Positions 1 through 9,965 of a DNA stretch of 64,000 bases are shown here, piece after piece (within the stretch, counting starts at the first letter, position 1; the number at the start of each line of letters is the position of its first letter). This DNA is from Gluconacetobacter entanii. Its GTDB lineage: Bacteria; Pseudomonadota; Alphaproteobacteria; Acetobacterales; Acetobacteraceae. Under the pieces are notes generated by a model, which made no database searches, was not told the DNA's origin, and saw nothing but the letters and a program-made list of their open reading frames with translations. Both the position numbers and the translations under genes were made by a program. The stretch covers positions 16,571 through 80,570 of the forward strand of contig NZ_NKUF01000014.1 in assembly GCF_003206495.1 (NCBI RefSeq), read 5' to 3'.

Positions 1-1
1 C

Positions 2-190
2 TCCGCCGGGGCGCTGGTGGCGTTCGCGACCCTGCCGCTGGTCATGATCTGGCCGGGGCATGTGCCGCCCTCCTCCCCCGTCTATCTGTCGGGGGTGCTG
101 ATCGCGCTGCTGATCCTGATCCGGCATCATGCCAATATCACGCGCATCCTTCACGGGACCGAACCCAGGATCGGCCAGGACAGGACATGA
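2..190 (+). CDS. plsY: PlsY C-terminal end (acyl phosphate:glycerol-3-phosphate acyltransferase), partial
   Basis: The window opens inside this gene; the reading frame begins at base 2 and the last 62 residues are visible. PlsY is an inner-membrane enzyme that moves an acyl group from acyl-phosphate to glycerol 3-phosphate, the first step of phospholipid synthesis. The visible part has a hydrophobic segment followed by HHANITRILHGTEPRIG, matching the family's C-terminal signature (HxxNIxRLLxGTEPRIG). Its stop codon overlaps the dprA start (ATGA), so the two are probably translationally coupled. The 5' end lies outside the window. Confidence 0.85.
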   Translation, partial: SAGALVAFATLPLVMIWPGHVPPSSPVYLSGVLIALLILIRHHANITRILHGTEPRIGQDRT

Positions 191-1335
191 CCGCGCCGGA
201 CCATGCCCATGTGGCCGCCTGCCTGCGGCTTGCACGCACACGGGGCATCGGTCCGGTTTCCTATCACCGCCTGATCCGCGCGCATGGATCGGCGCGCGCG
301 GCGCTCGACATGCTCGCACGCGGGCGCGAGGCCGATCGCGTGCCGCCCATCGACGACATCGCCCGCGAGATGGAGCGCACGGCGGCCATCGGCGGGCGTA
401 TCCTTGTCCATGGTGACCCGGATTACCCCCCTGCCCTTGCGGTGGTGGCCGACGCGCCGCCGGTCCTGTCGGTCATCGGGGATGCGGGCCTGCTGCGCGG
501 GCGGATCGTCGGCGTGGTGGGCGCGCGCAATGCCTCCGCCGGGGGGATGCGTATCGCCCAGAGCCTTGCGACCATGCTGGCTGCGGCGGACGTGACCGTC
601 ATGTCCGGCCTTGCCCGCGGGATCGACGCCGCCGCCCATCGCGGCGCGCTGCCGGCGCGGCGGACGGTGGCGGCCATCGCGGGGGGCCTGGACTGTCCCT
701 ATCCCCCCGAACATGCCCGCCTGCATCGTGAAATCGCCGAACAGGGCGCGCTGGTGACCGAGGCCCCGCCCGGCACCCTGCCCCAGGCGCGGCATTTCCC
801 GCGTCGCAACCGCCTGATCGCGGGAATCAGCCTGGGCTGCGTGGTGATCGAGGCTGCGTTGCGTTCAGGCAGCCTGATCACGGCGCGCATGGCGCTCGAC
901 TATGACAGGATCGTGTTCGCGGTTCCCGGGTCCCCGCTCGACCCGCGCTGCCATGGCAGCAACGACCTGTTGCGCCAGGGCGCCGTACTGACGGAGAATG
1001 AGCGCGACATCCTGCGTGAACTGCCGTCGGGGCCCGTGCCGCCGCCTCTTTTCGCGCCAGTGCCCGATGCGGACCCGATCGTGGCGGAAATGGCGGAAAA
1101 CACGCCTTCGTCCCCCCGGATGGATGCGCAGGGGGCACATGCGGCAGTGCGCGAACTGCTGTCTTTTGCACCATCGAGTGTTGACGATCTCGTACGGCGC
1201 TGCCAGTTCTCGACGGCAACCGTCCTTGCGGTGCTGTCGGAAATGGAAATGTCGGGCCTGATCGACGTCCTTGCGGGGGACATGGTCGTCCTGTCTTCCG
1301 CCCCCCGGCATGACCACGGACAACCGATGGATTGA
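187..1335 (+). CDS. dprA: DNA-processing protein DprA (Smf)
   Basis: DprA binds incoming single-stranded DNA and loads RecA during natural transformation; it is also present in many bacteria not known to be competent. The 382-residue length fits the family. The Rossmann-like DprA domain spans roughly residues 75-280, with VGARNAS, the SGLARGIDAAAH loop, the PPEHARLH stretch, FPRRNRLIAG and EAALRSGSLITAR all visible. Residues about 315-375 form the C-terminal winged-helix domain typical of proteobacterial DprA. It overlaps plsY by 4 bp and lies 21 bp upstream of topA, the usual alphaproteobacterial order plsY-dprA-topA. Competence itself cannot be inferred from this gene alone. Confidence 0.95.
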   Translation: MTAPDHAHVAACLRLARTRGIGPVSYHRLIRAHGSARAALDMLARGREADRVPPIDDIAREMERTAAIGGRILVHGDPDYPPALAVVADAPPVLSVIGDAGLLRGRIVGVVGARNASAGGMRIAQSLATMLAAADVTVMSGLARGIDAAAHRGALPARRTVAAIAGGLDCPYPPEHARLHREIAEQGALVTEAPPGTLPQARHFPRRNRLIAGISLGCVVIEAALRSGSLITARMALDYDRIVFAVPGSPLDPRCHGSNDLLRQGAVLTENERDILRELPSGPVPPPLFAPVPDADPIVAEMAENTPSSPRMDAQGAHAAVRELLSFAPSSVDDLVRRCQFSTATVLAVLSEMEMSGLIDVLAGDMVVLSSAPRHDHGQPMD

Positions 1336-1356
1336 AACGCGTGATCCGGAGACACA

Positions 1357-4134
1357 ATGACTGACGTCGTGGTGGTCGAATCGCCAGCCAAGGCGAAAAC
1401 GATCAATAAGTATCTGGGTGACAACTATACCGTCCTCGCCTCCTTCGGGCATGTGCGCGACCTTCCGCCAAAGGACGGCAGCGTCCGCCCCGACGAGGGG
1501 TTCGCCATGGTATGGGAAGCCGACGAACGCGGCGCCAAGCAGATGGCCGCGATCGCGCGCGCCCTGCGCGGGGCGCGGCACCTGTACCTGGCCACTGACC
1601 CGGATCGCGAAGGGGAGGCGATCTCGTGGCATGTCCGCTCCATGCTGGAGGAGAAGAACCTCCTCAAGGGCGTGGACGTGCAGCGCGTGACCTTCAACGA
1701 GATCACCAAAAGCGCCATCCAGACCGCCATGGCGCATCCGCGCGACCTCGATTTCCCGTTGATCGAGGCGTATCTGGCGCGCCGTGCGCTGGACTACCTT
1801 GTCGGCTTCACGCTGTCGCCGGTGCTGTGGCGCAAGCTGCCCGGGTCGCGCAGCGCGGGCCGCGTGCAGTCCGTCGCCCTGCGCCTGATCTGTGAGCGCG
1901 AGGCCGAGATCGAGGTCTTCCGCCCGCGCGAATACTGGTCCATCGCCGCCACCTTCGCCACGCCGAAGGGCGCGACGTTCACCGCGCGCCTGACGCACCT
2001 TGACGGCGCAAAGCTTGACCAGTTCGACCTCAATGACGAAGCCCGCGCCATGGCGGCCAAGGCCACGGTCGAGGGCGGCAGCTTCAGCGTCGGCGCGGTG
2101 GAACGGCGCAAGGTCAAGCGCAACCCGCCGCCGCCCTTCACCACGTCCACCATGCAGCAGGAGGCGTCGCGCAAGCTCGGCATGGGTGCGCAGGTCGCGA
2201 TGCGCACGGCGCAGCAGCTTTATGAAGGCATCGACATCGGCGGCGAGACGGTCGGCCTGATCACCTACATGCGAACCGACGGCGTGCAGATGGCGGGCGA
2301 GGCCATCGGCGCGATCCGCGCGCATATCGGCACGACATTCGGAGATGACTACGTGCCCGCCAAGGCGCGCGTCTATTCCACCAAGGCCAAGAACGCGCAG
2401 GAAGCGCATGAGGCCATCCGCCCCACCGATGTCCGCCGCAGTCCCGCCGACATGGCGCGTTACCTCAACGCGGACCAGAAGCGGCTGTATGACCTGATCT
2501 GGAAACGCTCCGTCGCCAGCCAGATGCAGTCGGCCGAACTGGACCAGGTCGCGGTCGATATCCGCGACGCAAAGGGACGCTGCACCCTGCGCGCCACGGG
2601 GTCGATGATCGCGTTCGACGGGTTCCTGCGCCTCTACAGCGAAGGGCGCGACGACAGCGCGACGAAGTCCGAGGACGATTCGGATCAGGACCGCATGCTG
2701 CCCGCCATGAGCGAGGGCGATGGCCTGAAACGCGGCGACGTCACGGCGGACCAGCATTTTACCCAGCCACCGCCACGCTATTCCGAGGCGTCGCTGGTGA
2801 AGAAGATGGAGGAAATCGGCATTGGCCGTCCCTCCACCTATGCCTCCATCCTGACGGTGCTGCGCGACCGCAACTATGTCCGCCTCGAAAGCCGCCGCTT
2901 CATCCCGGAGGATCGCGGACGGCTGGTGACCGCGTTCCTGACCTCGTTCTTCGAACGCTATGTCGATACGCAGTTCACGGCGGGGCTGGAGGAGCAGCTT
3001 GACGACATTTCCGGCGGCCGGGCGAACTGGCGCGACGTGATGTCGGCGTTCTGGACCGACTTCTCCCACGCGGTGGACCAGACCAAGGACCTCAAGATCT
3101 CCGACGTCATCAGTGCACTGGACGCGGACCTTGCACCGTATTTCTTCCCCCCGAAGGACGACGGCGGCGACCCGCGCGTGTGCACCGCATGCGGCACCGG
3201 GCGGCTGGGGCTGAAGCTGGGACGGTATGGCGCGTTCATCGGCTGTTCCAACTATCCCACGTGCCAGTATACCCGCCGCCTTGTGGCTGACCCCAAGGAG
3301 GCGGAGGATTCGGATTCCCTGAAGGAAGGGATGCGCGTGCTGGGCAATGCGCCCGATGGCGGCCCGGAAGTCACGGTGCGGCGCGGGCCGTGGGGGCTGT
3401 ATGTGCAGCTTGGCGAACCCGACCCCGAGGACAAGAAGGCCAAGCCCAAGCGCGCGACCATCCCGCGCGGGATCGAGGGCGACAAGATCACGCTGGAACA
3501 GGCGGTGGGTCTCCTGTCGCTGCCGCGCATCGTGGGCATCCACCCCGAGACGGGCGAGCCGATCGAGGCGTGGCTTGGCCGCTTTGGCCCCTATGTGAAG
3601 ATGGGGGCGGTGTACGGATCGCTCGACAAGGATGACGATGTCCTGACGGTGGGGCTGAACCGCGCGGTCGATGCGCTGGCGAAAAAGCTGGCCTCCATCC
3701 GCACCATCGGCCCGCACCCCAAGGACGGGGAGCCGGTCATGGTGCGCAAGGGCCGCTTTGGCCCGTATGTCCAGCATGGGCAGATCGTCGCCACCCTGCC
3801 GCGCGGGCAGGACATGAACGACGTCACCATGGACGAGGCGCTCGCCCTGCTGGCGGAAAAGGGCAAGCCGCTGAAGGCCAAGGGCAAGACCACCAAGGCG
3901 AAGGCAAAGACCACGACGCGCAGGACGAAGGCGACCAAGGCCACCGACAGCGCGGCCGAAGGCGACGCCCCGGCGAAACCCGCCCGCAAGGCGGCGGCGA
4001 AGACCACCGCGAAAAAGGCCACCACCACGAAGAAGGCAGCCCCGAAAAAGGCCGCGACCCCGCGCACCCGCAAGACCACAGCCACCAAGGCCGCGTCGGA
4101 CAAGGCTACGTCGGACACGGACAGGGCCGACTGA
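1357..4134 (+). CDS. topA: DNA topoisomerase I
   Basis: Type IA topoisomerase that relaxes negative supercoils by transient single-strand cleavage. The N-terminal TOPRIM domain begins with VVVESPAKAKTINKYLG. The active-site tyrosine is Y304 in LITYMRTDG. One intact C4 zinc finger has its cysteines at residues 609, 612, 630 and 636. Further C-terminal repeats with RxGRFGPY-like motifs follow, and the last ~95 residues are an unstructured Lys/Ala/Thr-rich tail resembling a histone-like tail. At 925 residues it is slightly longer than E. coli TopA. A GGAG Shine-Dalgarno precedes the ATG. It sits between dprA and rnr, and the rnr start is only 2 bp after its stop. Confidence 0.97.
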   Translation: MTDVVVVESPAKAKTINKYLGDNYTVLASFGHVRDLPPKDGSVRPDEGFAMVWEADERGAKQMAAIARALRGARHLYLATDPDREGEAISWHVRSMLEEKNLLKGVDVQRVTFNEITKSAIQTAMAHPRDLDFPLIEAYLARRALDYLVGFTLSPVLWRKLPGSRSAGRVQSVALRLICEREAEIEVFRPREYWSIAATFATPKGATFTARLTHLDGAKLDQFDLNDEARAMAAKATVEGGSFSVGAVERRKVKRNPPPPFTTSTMQQEASRKLGMGAQVAMRTAQQLYEGIDIGGETVGLITYMRTDGVQMAGEAIGAIRAHIGTTFGDDYVPAKARVYSTKAKNAQEAHEAIRPTDVRRSPADMARYLNADQKRLYDLIWKRSVASQMQSAELDQVAVDIRDAKGRCTLRATGSMIAFDGFLRLYSEGRDDSATKSEDDSDQDRMLPAMSEGDGLKRGDVTADQHFTQPPPRYSEASLVKKMEEIGIGRPSTYASILTVLRDRNYVRLESRRFIPEDRGRLVTAFLTSFFERYVDTQFTAGLEEQLDDISGGRANWRDVMSAFWTDFSHAVDQTKDLKISDVISALDADLAPYFFPPKDDGGDPRVCTACGTGRLGLKLGRYGAFIGCSNYPTCQYTRRLVADPKEAEDSDSLKEGMRVLGNAPDGGPEVTVRRGPWGLYVQLGEPDPEDKKAKPKRATIPRGIEGDKITLEQAVGLLSLPRIVGIHPETGEPIEAWLGRFGPYVKMGAVYGSLDKDDDVLTVGLNRAVDALAKKLASIRTIGPHPKDGEPVMVRKGRFGPYVQHGQIVATLPRGQDMNDVTMDEALALLAEKGKPLKAKGKTTKAKAKTTTRRTKATKATDSAAEGDAPAKPARKAAAKTTAKKATTTKKAAPKKAATPRTRKTTATKAASDKATSDTDRAD

Positions 4135-4136
4135 CG

Positions 4137-6419
4137 ATGCGACAGCCGCGCTGGAACGACGCGGTGCCGGACATGCGAACCGACAGCACCCCCGACGGGC
4201 CGCGACCGATGCCCGACCGTGACAGCGTGCGGCAGTTCATCGCCAGTGCGAGCGGCCGCGTGGGCAAGCGCGAGATCGCGCGCGCCTTCGGCCTCGGGCC
4301 GGAGCACAAGGGCGCGATCCGCGACATGCTGCGTGACCTGGCACTTGAGGGCACGGTCGTTCCGGCGGGGGCGAAGCGCTTCCGCGTGTCCGACCGCCTG
4401 CCGGAATCGGCGGTGGTGCAGGTCACGGGCACGGACCCCGATGGCGATCCCATCGCCCGTCCCGTGGCATGGGCGCAGGAAGGGGCAAGCCCCGTCATCT
4501 TCATGCATGCCGAACCCCGTGGCCGTCCCGCGCTGGCGCCGGGGCAGCGCGTGGTCGCGCGCCTGAAGAAGATCGGGCCGGGCAAGTACGAAGGCCGCAC
4601 CCTGCGCCGCCTTGACGATGCGCCGCCGCAGGTCGTGGGGCTTTACCGCGTAACACCCCCCGATGATCCCGACCTTGCCCGCACGCCCGCGCGCTACCGC
4701 GAGGCCGGGCGCCTGATCCCCGCCGACCGCCGTGCCCGCGCGCAGTGGAGCATCCCCGCGGGCGAGGCGATGGATACGCCGGACAACGAGATCGTCATCG
4801 CGACCCCGCTGCCGCAATCCGGCCCCGGCCTGCACCCGGCGCGCATCATCGAACGGATCGGCCCCGCCGACAGCGCACGCACCATCAGCCTGATGTGCGC
4901 CTGCGCCCACGACATCCCCCATGTCTTCCCCACCGAGGCCATACAGCAGGCCGACGCCGCGCGCGCCGTGCCCGCGACAGGGCGCGAGGACCTGCGCAAT
5001 GTGCCGCTGGTCACCATCGACGGGGCGGATGCACGCGATTTTGATGATGCGATCTATGCCGAACCTGACGGCACGGGGTTTCGCCTGATCGTCGCGATTG
5101 CCGACGTGGCGTGGTATGTCCGCCACGGCAGCGCGCTGGACCGCGAGGCCCTGCGGCGCGGCAATTCCGTCTATTTCCCCGACCGCGTCATTCCCATGCT
5201 GCCCGAATCGCTGTCGAACGGGTGGTGTTCGCTACGCCCCGGGGAGGATCGGGGCTGCCTGTTCGTGGACATGCGGGTCGATGCCGGGGGGGCGGTCACG
5301 TCGCACCGCTTCGGCCGTGGCCTGATGCGCAGCGCCGCGCGCCTGACCTATGAACAGGCGCAGGCCGACTCCGAAGGGCACGGCGACAGCATCACCGCAG
5401 CCCTGCCCGACGGGATGGTCAGTTGCCTGTTTGCGGCATGGCGGGTGCTGGCCGCCGCGCGCGCACGGCGCGGCACGCTCGACCTCGACCTCGCGGAACG
5501 CAGGGTCATGCTGGATTCCTCGGGCCATGTGGAGGAGATCGGGCCGCGCATCCGCCTCGACAGCCATCGCGTGGTGGAGGAATTCATGATCGCGGCCAAT
5601 GTCGCCGCCGCACGGGAACTGGAAAACCGACATTATCCGTGCCTTTATCGGATTCATGCCCCGCCTTCGCCCGAAAAGCTCGAGTCCCTGCGCGCCGCCC
5701 TCGCCACGCTCGACATACGCCTGCCGGCGGCCGGCATGATCGGGGCCTCGGACCTTGAGGGCGTGCTGCGCACGACGCGCGGCCTGCCATGTGCGCCACT
5801 GGTCAATGAACTGATCCTGCGCGCGCAGAACCAGGCGGAATACAGTCCGGACCCCATCGGGCATTTCGGCCTGACGCTGACGTCCTACGCCCATTTCACC
5901 AGCCCGATCCGCCGCTATGCCGACCTTGTGACGCATCGCGCGCTGATTGATGCGACCGGGCTGGAACGCGGCGGCCCGGACCATGGGCGCGCGGCGCTGG
6001 GACAACTGGAGGAAATCGGCCGCGCCGTCACCGCCACCGAACGCCGCGCCGCCGCCGCCGAACGCGACGCCATCGAACGCTATGCCGCGTCATGGCTGTC
6101 GGGGCGGGTCGGCACGGTCATGACGGGCCGTGTCACCGGCGTTTCACGTTTTGGCGTGTTCGTGACGCTGGACTCCACCGGCACGACCGGGCTGCTGCCG
6201 CACGGCGCGCTGCCGGTGGACCAGTGGCACCATGACGAGGTGACGCAGACCCTGTCGGGCCGCAATAGTGGGCTTTCCTTCCGGCTGGGACAGGAAACCG
6301 CAGTACGGCTGACCGAGGCCTCGACCCTGACGGGGGCGCTGGTGTTCGGCCTGCCCGAGGAGGTGGCCGGGGCGAACAGGCTCCCGCCGCGCACACATGC
6401 CCGCAGGCGGCGCGGATGA
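4137..6419 (+). CDS. rnr: Ribonuclease R
   Basis: Processive 3'-5' exoribonuclease able to degrade structured RNA; it acts in mRNA decay and rRNA quality control. The order of domains is an N-terminal winged-helix segment (about 25-80), cold-shock/OB domains (about 85-235), the RNB catalytic domain (about 260-590) with the metal-binding motif DARDFDDA at residues 298-305, and an S1 RNA-binding domain (about 650-725, beginning VGTVMTGRVTGVSRFGVFV). HFTSPIRRYADLVTHR is the conserved RNB C-terminal motif. The ATG used here gives 760 residues; an internal ATG at 4209 would remove a non-conserved 24-residue extension and may be the real start. It follows topA by 2 bp and overlaps the next gene by 4 bp. 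Confidence 0.96.
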   Translation: MRQPRWNDAVPDMRTDSTPDGPRPMPDRDSVRQFIASASGRVGKREIARAFGLGPEHKGAIRDMLRDLALEGTVVPAGAKRFRVSDRLPESAVVQVTGTDPDGDPIARPVAWAQEGASPVIFMHAEPRGRPALAPGQRVVARLKKIGPGKYEGRTLRRLDDAPPQVVGLYRVTPPDDPDLARTPARYREAGRLIPADRRARAQWSIPAGEAMDTPDNEIVIATPLPQSGPGLHPARIIERIGPADSARTISLMCACAHDIPHVFPTEAIQQADAARAVPATGREDLRNVPLVTIDGADARDFDDAIYAEPDGTGFRLIVAIADVAWYVRHGSALDREALRRGNSVYFPDRVIPMLPESLSNGWCSLRPGEDRGCLFVDMRVDAGGAVTSHRFGRGLMRSAARLTYEQAQADSEGHGDSITAALPDGMVSCLFAAWRVLAAARARRGTLDLDLAERRVMLDSSGHVEEIGPRIRLDSHRVVEEFMIAANVAAARELENRHYPCLYRIHAPPSPEKLESLRAALATLDIRLPAAGMIGASDLEGVLRTTRGLPCAPLVNELILRAQNQAEYSPDPIGHFGLTLTSYAHFTSPIRRYADLVTHRALIDATGLERGGPDHGRAALGQLEEIGRAVTATERRAAAAERDAIERYAASWLSGRVGTVMTGRVTGVSRFGVFVTLDSTGTTGLLPHGALPVDQWHHDEVTQTLSGRNSGLSFRLGQETAVRLTEASTLTGALVFGLPEEVAGANRLPPRTHARRRRG

Positions 6420-8134
6420 AACGCCGCTCCCTGCTGCCCCCCCTGCGCGCCATGGTGTCCGTCACCATCCTGCGCCCCCCGCGGGAGGACATGCCGCGCG
6501 GGCTGCGCATGATCCTGCAGGTGCCGCGCGATACGTTCATCATGATCCTGGTCGTCGCGCGCCTGACGACGGCGGCGCATGCCGATGACGCGCTGGTCTC
6601 GACCACGCCGGCCGCGCCCCCCCGGCCGCAGCCGGTACAGGCGACCGACGCCCCCGCGTCGGAGCATTTCGACCCCACGCTGACCTCCTCCGTCCTGCAT
6701 GCCAGCCTGTCCTTCCTCCTGCCCCGCACGCTCGACAGCCATACGGTGCGCGATTTCAGCCTGTGGGGCCTGAACGGGCTGAGCGCGATCGACCCGTCGC
6801 TGACGGTAGAGGAGCAGCACGACATGCTGCACCTGTCGGTGGCGCAGCATACGGTCCTTGCGCTGGCCACGCCCGCCGCCGACGACCTTGCGGGCTGGAC
6901 CGATGTCATCACCCGGATGATGCAGACCGCGTGGGACCGCTCCTCCGACATGCGCGCCACCGGGCAGGATGGCATGCTGCAGGGGTTCTTTGACGAACTG
7001 TTCAACCACCTCGACCCCTATTCCCGCTATGTCGCGCCCGACGCGGCGGTGTCCGACCGTGGCATCCGCACCGGCGGTACGGCGAGTGCGGGCCTGACGC
7101 TGGGGCTGGACCACCATGCGATCATCATCACGGCGGTGAACGCCAATGGCCCGTCATGGCCGACCGCGCTGTCGGCGGGACAGGTGATCTACGCCATCAA
7201 TGGCCGCTCCACCCAGGACCGCACGGTGGAGGAGGTCAGCGCATGGCTGCAGGGACCGCCCGGCAGCCTCGTACGGCTGCTGGTCGCGGCACCCGGGCGA
7301 CGGCGCATGACGGTCTCGGTCCGCCGGGAATCGGTCCCGCCGGAAACGGTCTTCGCCTATACCAGCGGCCATCACGTCGTCCTGCACATCACCGCATTTT
7401 CGGCCAACACCGCCGAGGAGATGAGCCAGTACCTTGATGAAGCGATGAGCATCGCGCATCTGAGCGGCCTGATCCTCGACCTGCGCGGCAATCGCGGCGG
7501 CGTGCTGCAGCAGGCGGTGACGACCTCGGCGCTGATGCTCGACCACGGGGTCGCGGCGATCACGCAGGGGCGCGACCCGCAGGCCAACCATGTCTGGGCG
7601 GTGCAGGGTGGCGACATGACCAATGGCCTGCCGATCGTCATCCTTGTCGATGGCCGTACCGCCAGTGCCGCGGAAATCCTGGCCGCCGCCCTCGCGGACC
7701 AGAAGCGCGCGGTCGTCGTCGGCAGCGCGACCCTGGGCAAGGGGCTGGTGCAGACGATCGGGCAGATGCCCAATGGCGCGGAACTGTTCGTGACGTGGAG
7801 TCGGGTGCTCGCCCCGCTGGGATGGCCGCTGCAGGGGCTTGGCGTCATGCCGCAGATCTGCTCCAGCCTTGGCGAAGCCAGCCTTGAGCGCCAGCTTCAG
7901 GACCTTGCCGAAGGGAACGCGGAAAGCGCCACATGGGTGTGGGCGTCGCGGCAGGCGCGCTATCCCATGGAGGTGTCGCGCACACTGGCGATCCGCAAAT
8001 CCTGCCCGGCGGCGATCGGCACGGACAACGACCTTGATGCCGCGCATTCGCTGCTGGACAACCCCGAGGAATACCGCGCGGCGCTGGCGACCATTCCCGA
8101 AGACCACGCGATCCCCCCCGCCCATGCGGAATAG
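6416..8134 (+). CDS. S41 family carboxy-terminal processing peptidase (CtpA/Prc type), exported
   Basis: Periplasmic serine protease of the C-terminal processing family, which cleaves exported proteins near their C-terminus. An N-terminal hydrophobic segment ending near AHADD looks like a long signal sequence. A PDZ domain lies around residues 220-300 (AINGRSTQDRTVEEV), followed by the S41 core. The catalytic dyad is visible as S417 in GRTASAAEI and K442 in LGKGLVQT. The 572 residues exceed the usual 400-480, mainly through an N-terminal helical region and a C-terminal extension. The ATG overlaps the rnr stop (ATGA), so it is co-transcribed with rnr. The natural substrate is unknown. Confidence 0.85.
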   Translation: MKRRSLLPPLRAMVSVTILRPPREDMPRGLRMILQVPRDTFIMILVVARLTTAAHADDALVSTTPAAPPRPQPVQATDAPASEHFDPTLTSSVLHASLSFLLPRTLDSHTVRDFSLWGLNGLSAIDPSLTVEEQHDMLHLSVAQHTVLALATPAADDLAGWTDVITRMMQTAWDRSSDMRATGQDGMLQGFFDELFNHLDPYSRYVAPDAAVSDRGIRTGGTASAGLTLGLDHHAIIITAVNANGPSWPTALSAGQVIYAINGRSTQDRTVEEVSAWLQGPPGSLVRLLVAAPGRRRMTVSVRRESVPPETVFAYTSGHHVVLHITAFSANTAEEMSQYLDEAMSIAHLSGLILDLRGNRGGVLQQAVTTSALMLDHGVAAITQGRDPQANHVWAVQGGDMTNGLPIVILVDGRTASAAEILAAALADQKRAVVVGSATLGKGLVQTIGQMPNGAELFVTWSRVLAPLGWPLQGLGVMPQICSSLGEASLERQLQDLAEGNAESATWVWASRQARYPMEVSRTLAIRKSCPAAIGTDNDLDAAHSLLDNPEEYRAALATIPEDHAIPPAHAE

Positions 8135-8199
8135 GGGTCGCAATATATTGTGTTATTCCTGCATGCCTCCCTTTGTATTTATGCAAAACTGGAACAGTC

Positions 8200-8544
8200 A
8201 TGATGGATGAAGAACCCAGGCTGCGCACCGCGATCTGGGTCAGCGCGATGCTGCGCCAGGCCAGTCTGACGGGGAATCCTGCCGTTGTGCTGCATCGTGG
8301 CGACGCGGACGCGGGCGGCGTGGTGGTGGTGTTGCGTGACCGTCACGACGCGATGTCTGTACTGGCACAGACGCGTGCCCCCGATGGACGGCGGGCATGG
8401 TTCCGTGCTACAGGAGAGGCGGCCGTGGATCAGGCCGCCGTGGATGCGTATGTTGAACGGCAGAGGAAACGCGATCCCGATCTGTGGGTTGTGGAATTCG
8501 AGACGCCTGATCTGGCGCCACCATTTGAGGCAAGGCTGATATGA
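8200..8544 (+). CDS. DUF1491 family protein
   Basis: Small protein of 114 residues with the features of DUF1491, an alphaproteobacterial family of unknown function: an early IWVSAML segment, NPAVVLHRGDADAG in the middle and a late DPDLWVVEFE motif. No signal peptide or membrane segment is visible. A GGAAC ribosome-binding site lies 4 bases upstream of the first of two adjacent ATG codons (8200 and 8203); an upstream in-frame TTG at 8173 lacks one. It follows the S41 protease by 65 bp on the same strand and could be the last gene of that operon. Confidence 0.75.
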   Translation: MMDEEPRLRTAIWVSAMLRQASLTGNPAVVLHRGDADAGGVVVVLRDRHDAMSVLAQTRAPDGRRAWFRATGEAAVDQAAVDAYVERQRKRDPDLWVVEFETPDLAPPFEARLI

Positions 8545-8789
8545 AGCGCGTGATCTTGCAAAGGTAACAAAGCGTCATCGAATACGCTGTGATGTGTGAC
8601 ATCTCGCACACAGTTGAAAATGACAGTAGGTCATGCCGCCGAAAGCGGCAGTATGGTCACCGCTTATGGATTGTCAGGGTGCGCATCTTTCCGCAAAAGA
8701 ATGCACAGACTGACCGCCCAGAGGAACATGGCACGTTCACCCGACCGGGCAACATGTTGGAAATGGCCCGTCGAAGGGAGAAGAAGAGT

Positions 8790-9932
8790 ATGAATCTGCG
8801 GTACGGACTGCTTGCAGGGTCTTTATTGGCTGGCTCGGTTACCCTGGGCTCCGTGCTTGTATCGGTTCCAGCATTCGCACAGCCCGTTCAGGGCCTGTAC
8901 ATGGCAGGTGAAGGCGGTGCCAGCCTGCCGCAGGGACAGGTCGTGCGCCATTCCGACGCACGTGACAAGTACAGCCCCGGTGACATCGGGGTCGGCAGTA
9001 TCGGCTATGGTCTGGGCAATGGCTTCCGTGTCGAGCTTGAAGGTCATTTCCGGCATAACAACCTCGAATCCCTTGGCTCGACAGGTGGGAAATACAACGC
9101 CCACACCAATGGACGGCAGGAAGAATCCGGCCTGATGGCCAATGCGCTGTTCGACCTCGACATCGGCAAAAGCTGGCTGTTCCCGTATTTCGGCGCGGGC
9201 ATCGGCTATGGCTGGCAGAACATGAACGCGCTCATCACCGGCAATTATCAGGGGCAGGCCTACAGCCAGCATGTCGGCGGGACGTACGGCAACTTCGCCT
9301 ATCAGGGGATCTTTGGCCTTGCCTTCCCGATTCCCTGGGCGGTCGGGCTGTCGGCCACGGCGGAATACCGGTTCTGGACAATGCTGGGGCCGCAATCCCA
9401 CCATTCCGTCATCTCCGGCCCTGCCACGGCGGCGCTGAATTCGGATTACGGGTTCCGCAACGGCAACCGCGACACGCGCACGGACTTCAACCATTCGCTG
9501 ATGCTGGGCCTGCGGTATGAATTCAATCCCGCGCCGCCGCCACCGCCGCCCGTCACCACGCCCGCAGCCCCCGCGCCGGTGGAAAACCGCACCTATCTCA
9601 TCTTCTTCGACTGGGACAAGAGCACGCTGACCGATCGGGCGCGCGCCATTGTCGCCGTCGCGGCGCAGGCATCGACCAACACGCAGACCACCCGGATCGA
9701 GGTCAACGGCTATACCGACAATTCCGCCAGCCATCCGGGGCCGCAGGGCGAACATTACAACCAGGAACTTTCCCTGCGCCGCGCCCAGACCATCAAGGCG
9801 GAACTGGTGCGTGATGGCGTGCCCGGCCCGTCGATCGACATCCATGGCTTTGGCGACGCCAATCCGCTGGTTCCCACCGGCCCCAACACGCGTGAGGCGC
9901 AGAACCGCCGCGTGGAAATCATCCTGCACTGA
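8790..9932 (+). CDS. OmpA-family outer membrane protein
   Basis: Outer-membrane protein linking the membrane to peptidoglycan. A 30-residue signal peptide ends at PAFA, an eight-stranded-barrel-like domain follows (about 31-245), then a proline-rich linker of about 20 residues with a run of prolines, and finally the OmpA/MotB peptidoglycan-binding domain (about 265-380) with FFDWDKSTLT, GYTDNSA, LSLRRAQ and NRRVEIIL. The start at 8790 was chosen because a purine-rich GGGAGAAGAAG site precedes it and the signal peptide begins there; the longer upstream frame has no such support. It is followed by a strong bidirectional terminator (9966-10014) and appears to be a single-gene unit. Confidence 0.92.
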   Translation: MNLRYGLLAGSLLAGSVTLGSVLVSVPAFAQPVQGLYMAGEGGASLPQGQVVRHSDARDKYSPGDIGVGSIGYGLGNGFRVELEGHFRHNNLESLGSTGGKYNAHTNGRQEESGLMANALFDLDIGKSWLFPYFGAGIGYGWQNMNALITGNYQGQAYSQHVGGTYGNFAYQGIFGLAFPIPWAVGLSATAEYRFWTMLGPQSHHSVISGPATAALNSDYGFRNGNRDTRTDFNHSLMLGLRYEFNPAPPPPPPVTTPAAPAPVENRTYLIFFDWDKSTLTDRARAIVAVAAQASTNTQTTRIEVNGYTDNSASHPGPQGEHYNQELSLRRAQTIKAELVRDGVPGPSIDIHGFGDANPLVPTGPNTREAQNRRVEIILH

Positions 9933-9965
9933 TCCCCGCCCACATCCCCCTCTGGTGGGAATTGC

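Noticed and set aside
865..3777. A 970-codon open frame opposite topA
   Set aside because: It is antisense to a certain gene, has no recognisable domain, and arises from strong GC bias at third positions.
8589..8789. Upstream extension of the OmpA frame
   Set aside because: A purine-rich ribosome-binding site and signal peptide define a start at 8790; the extension is not signal-like.
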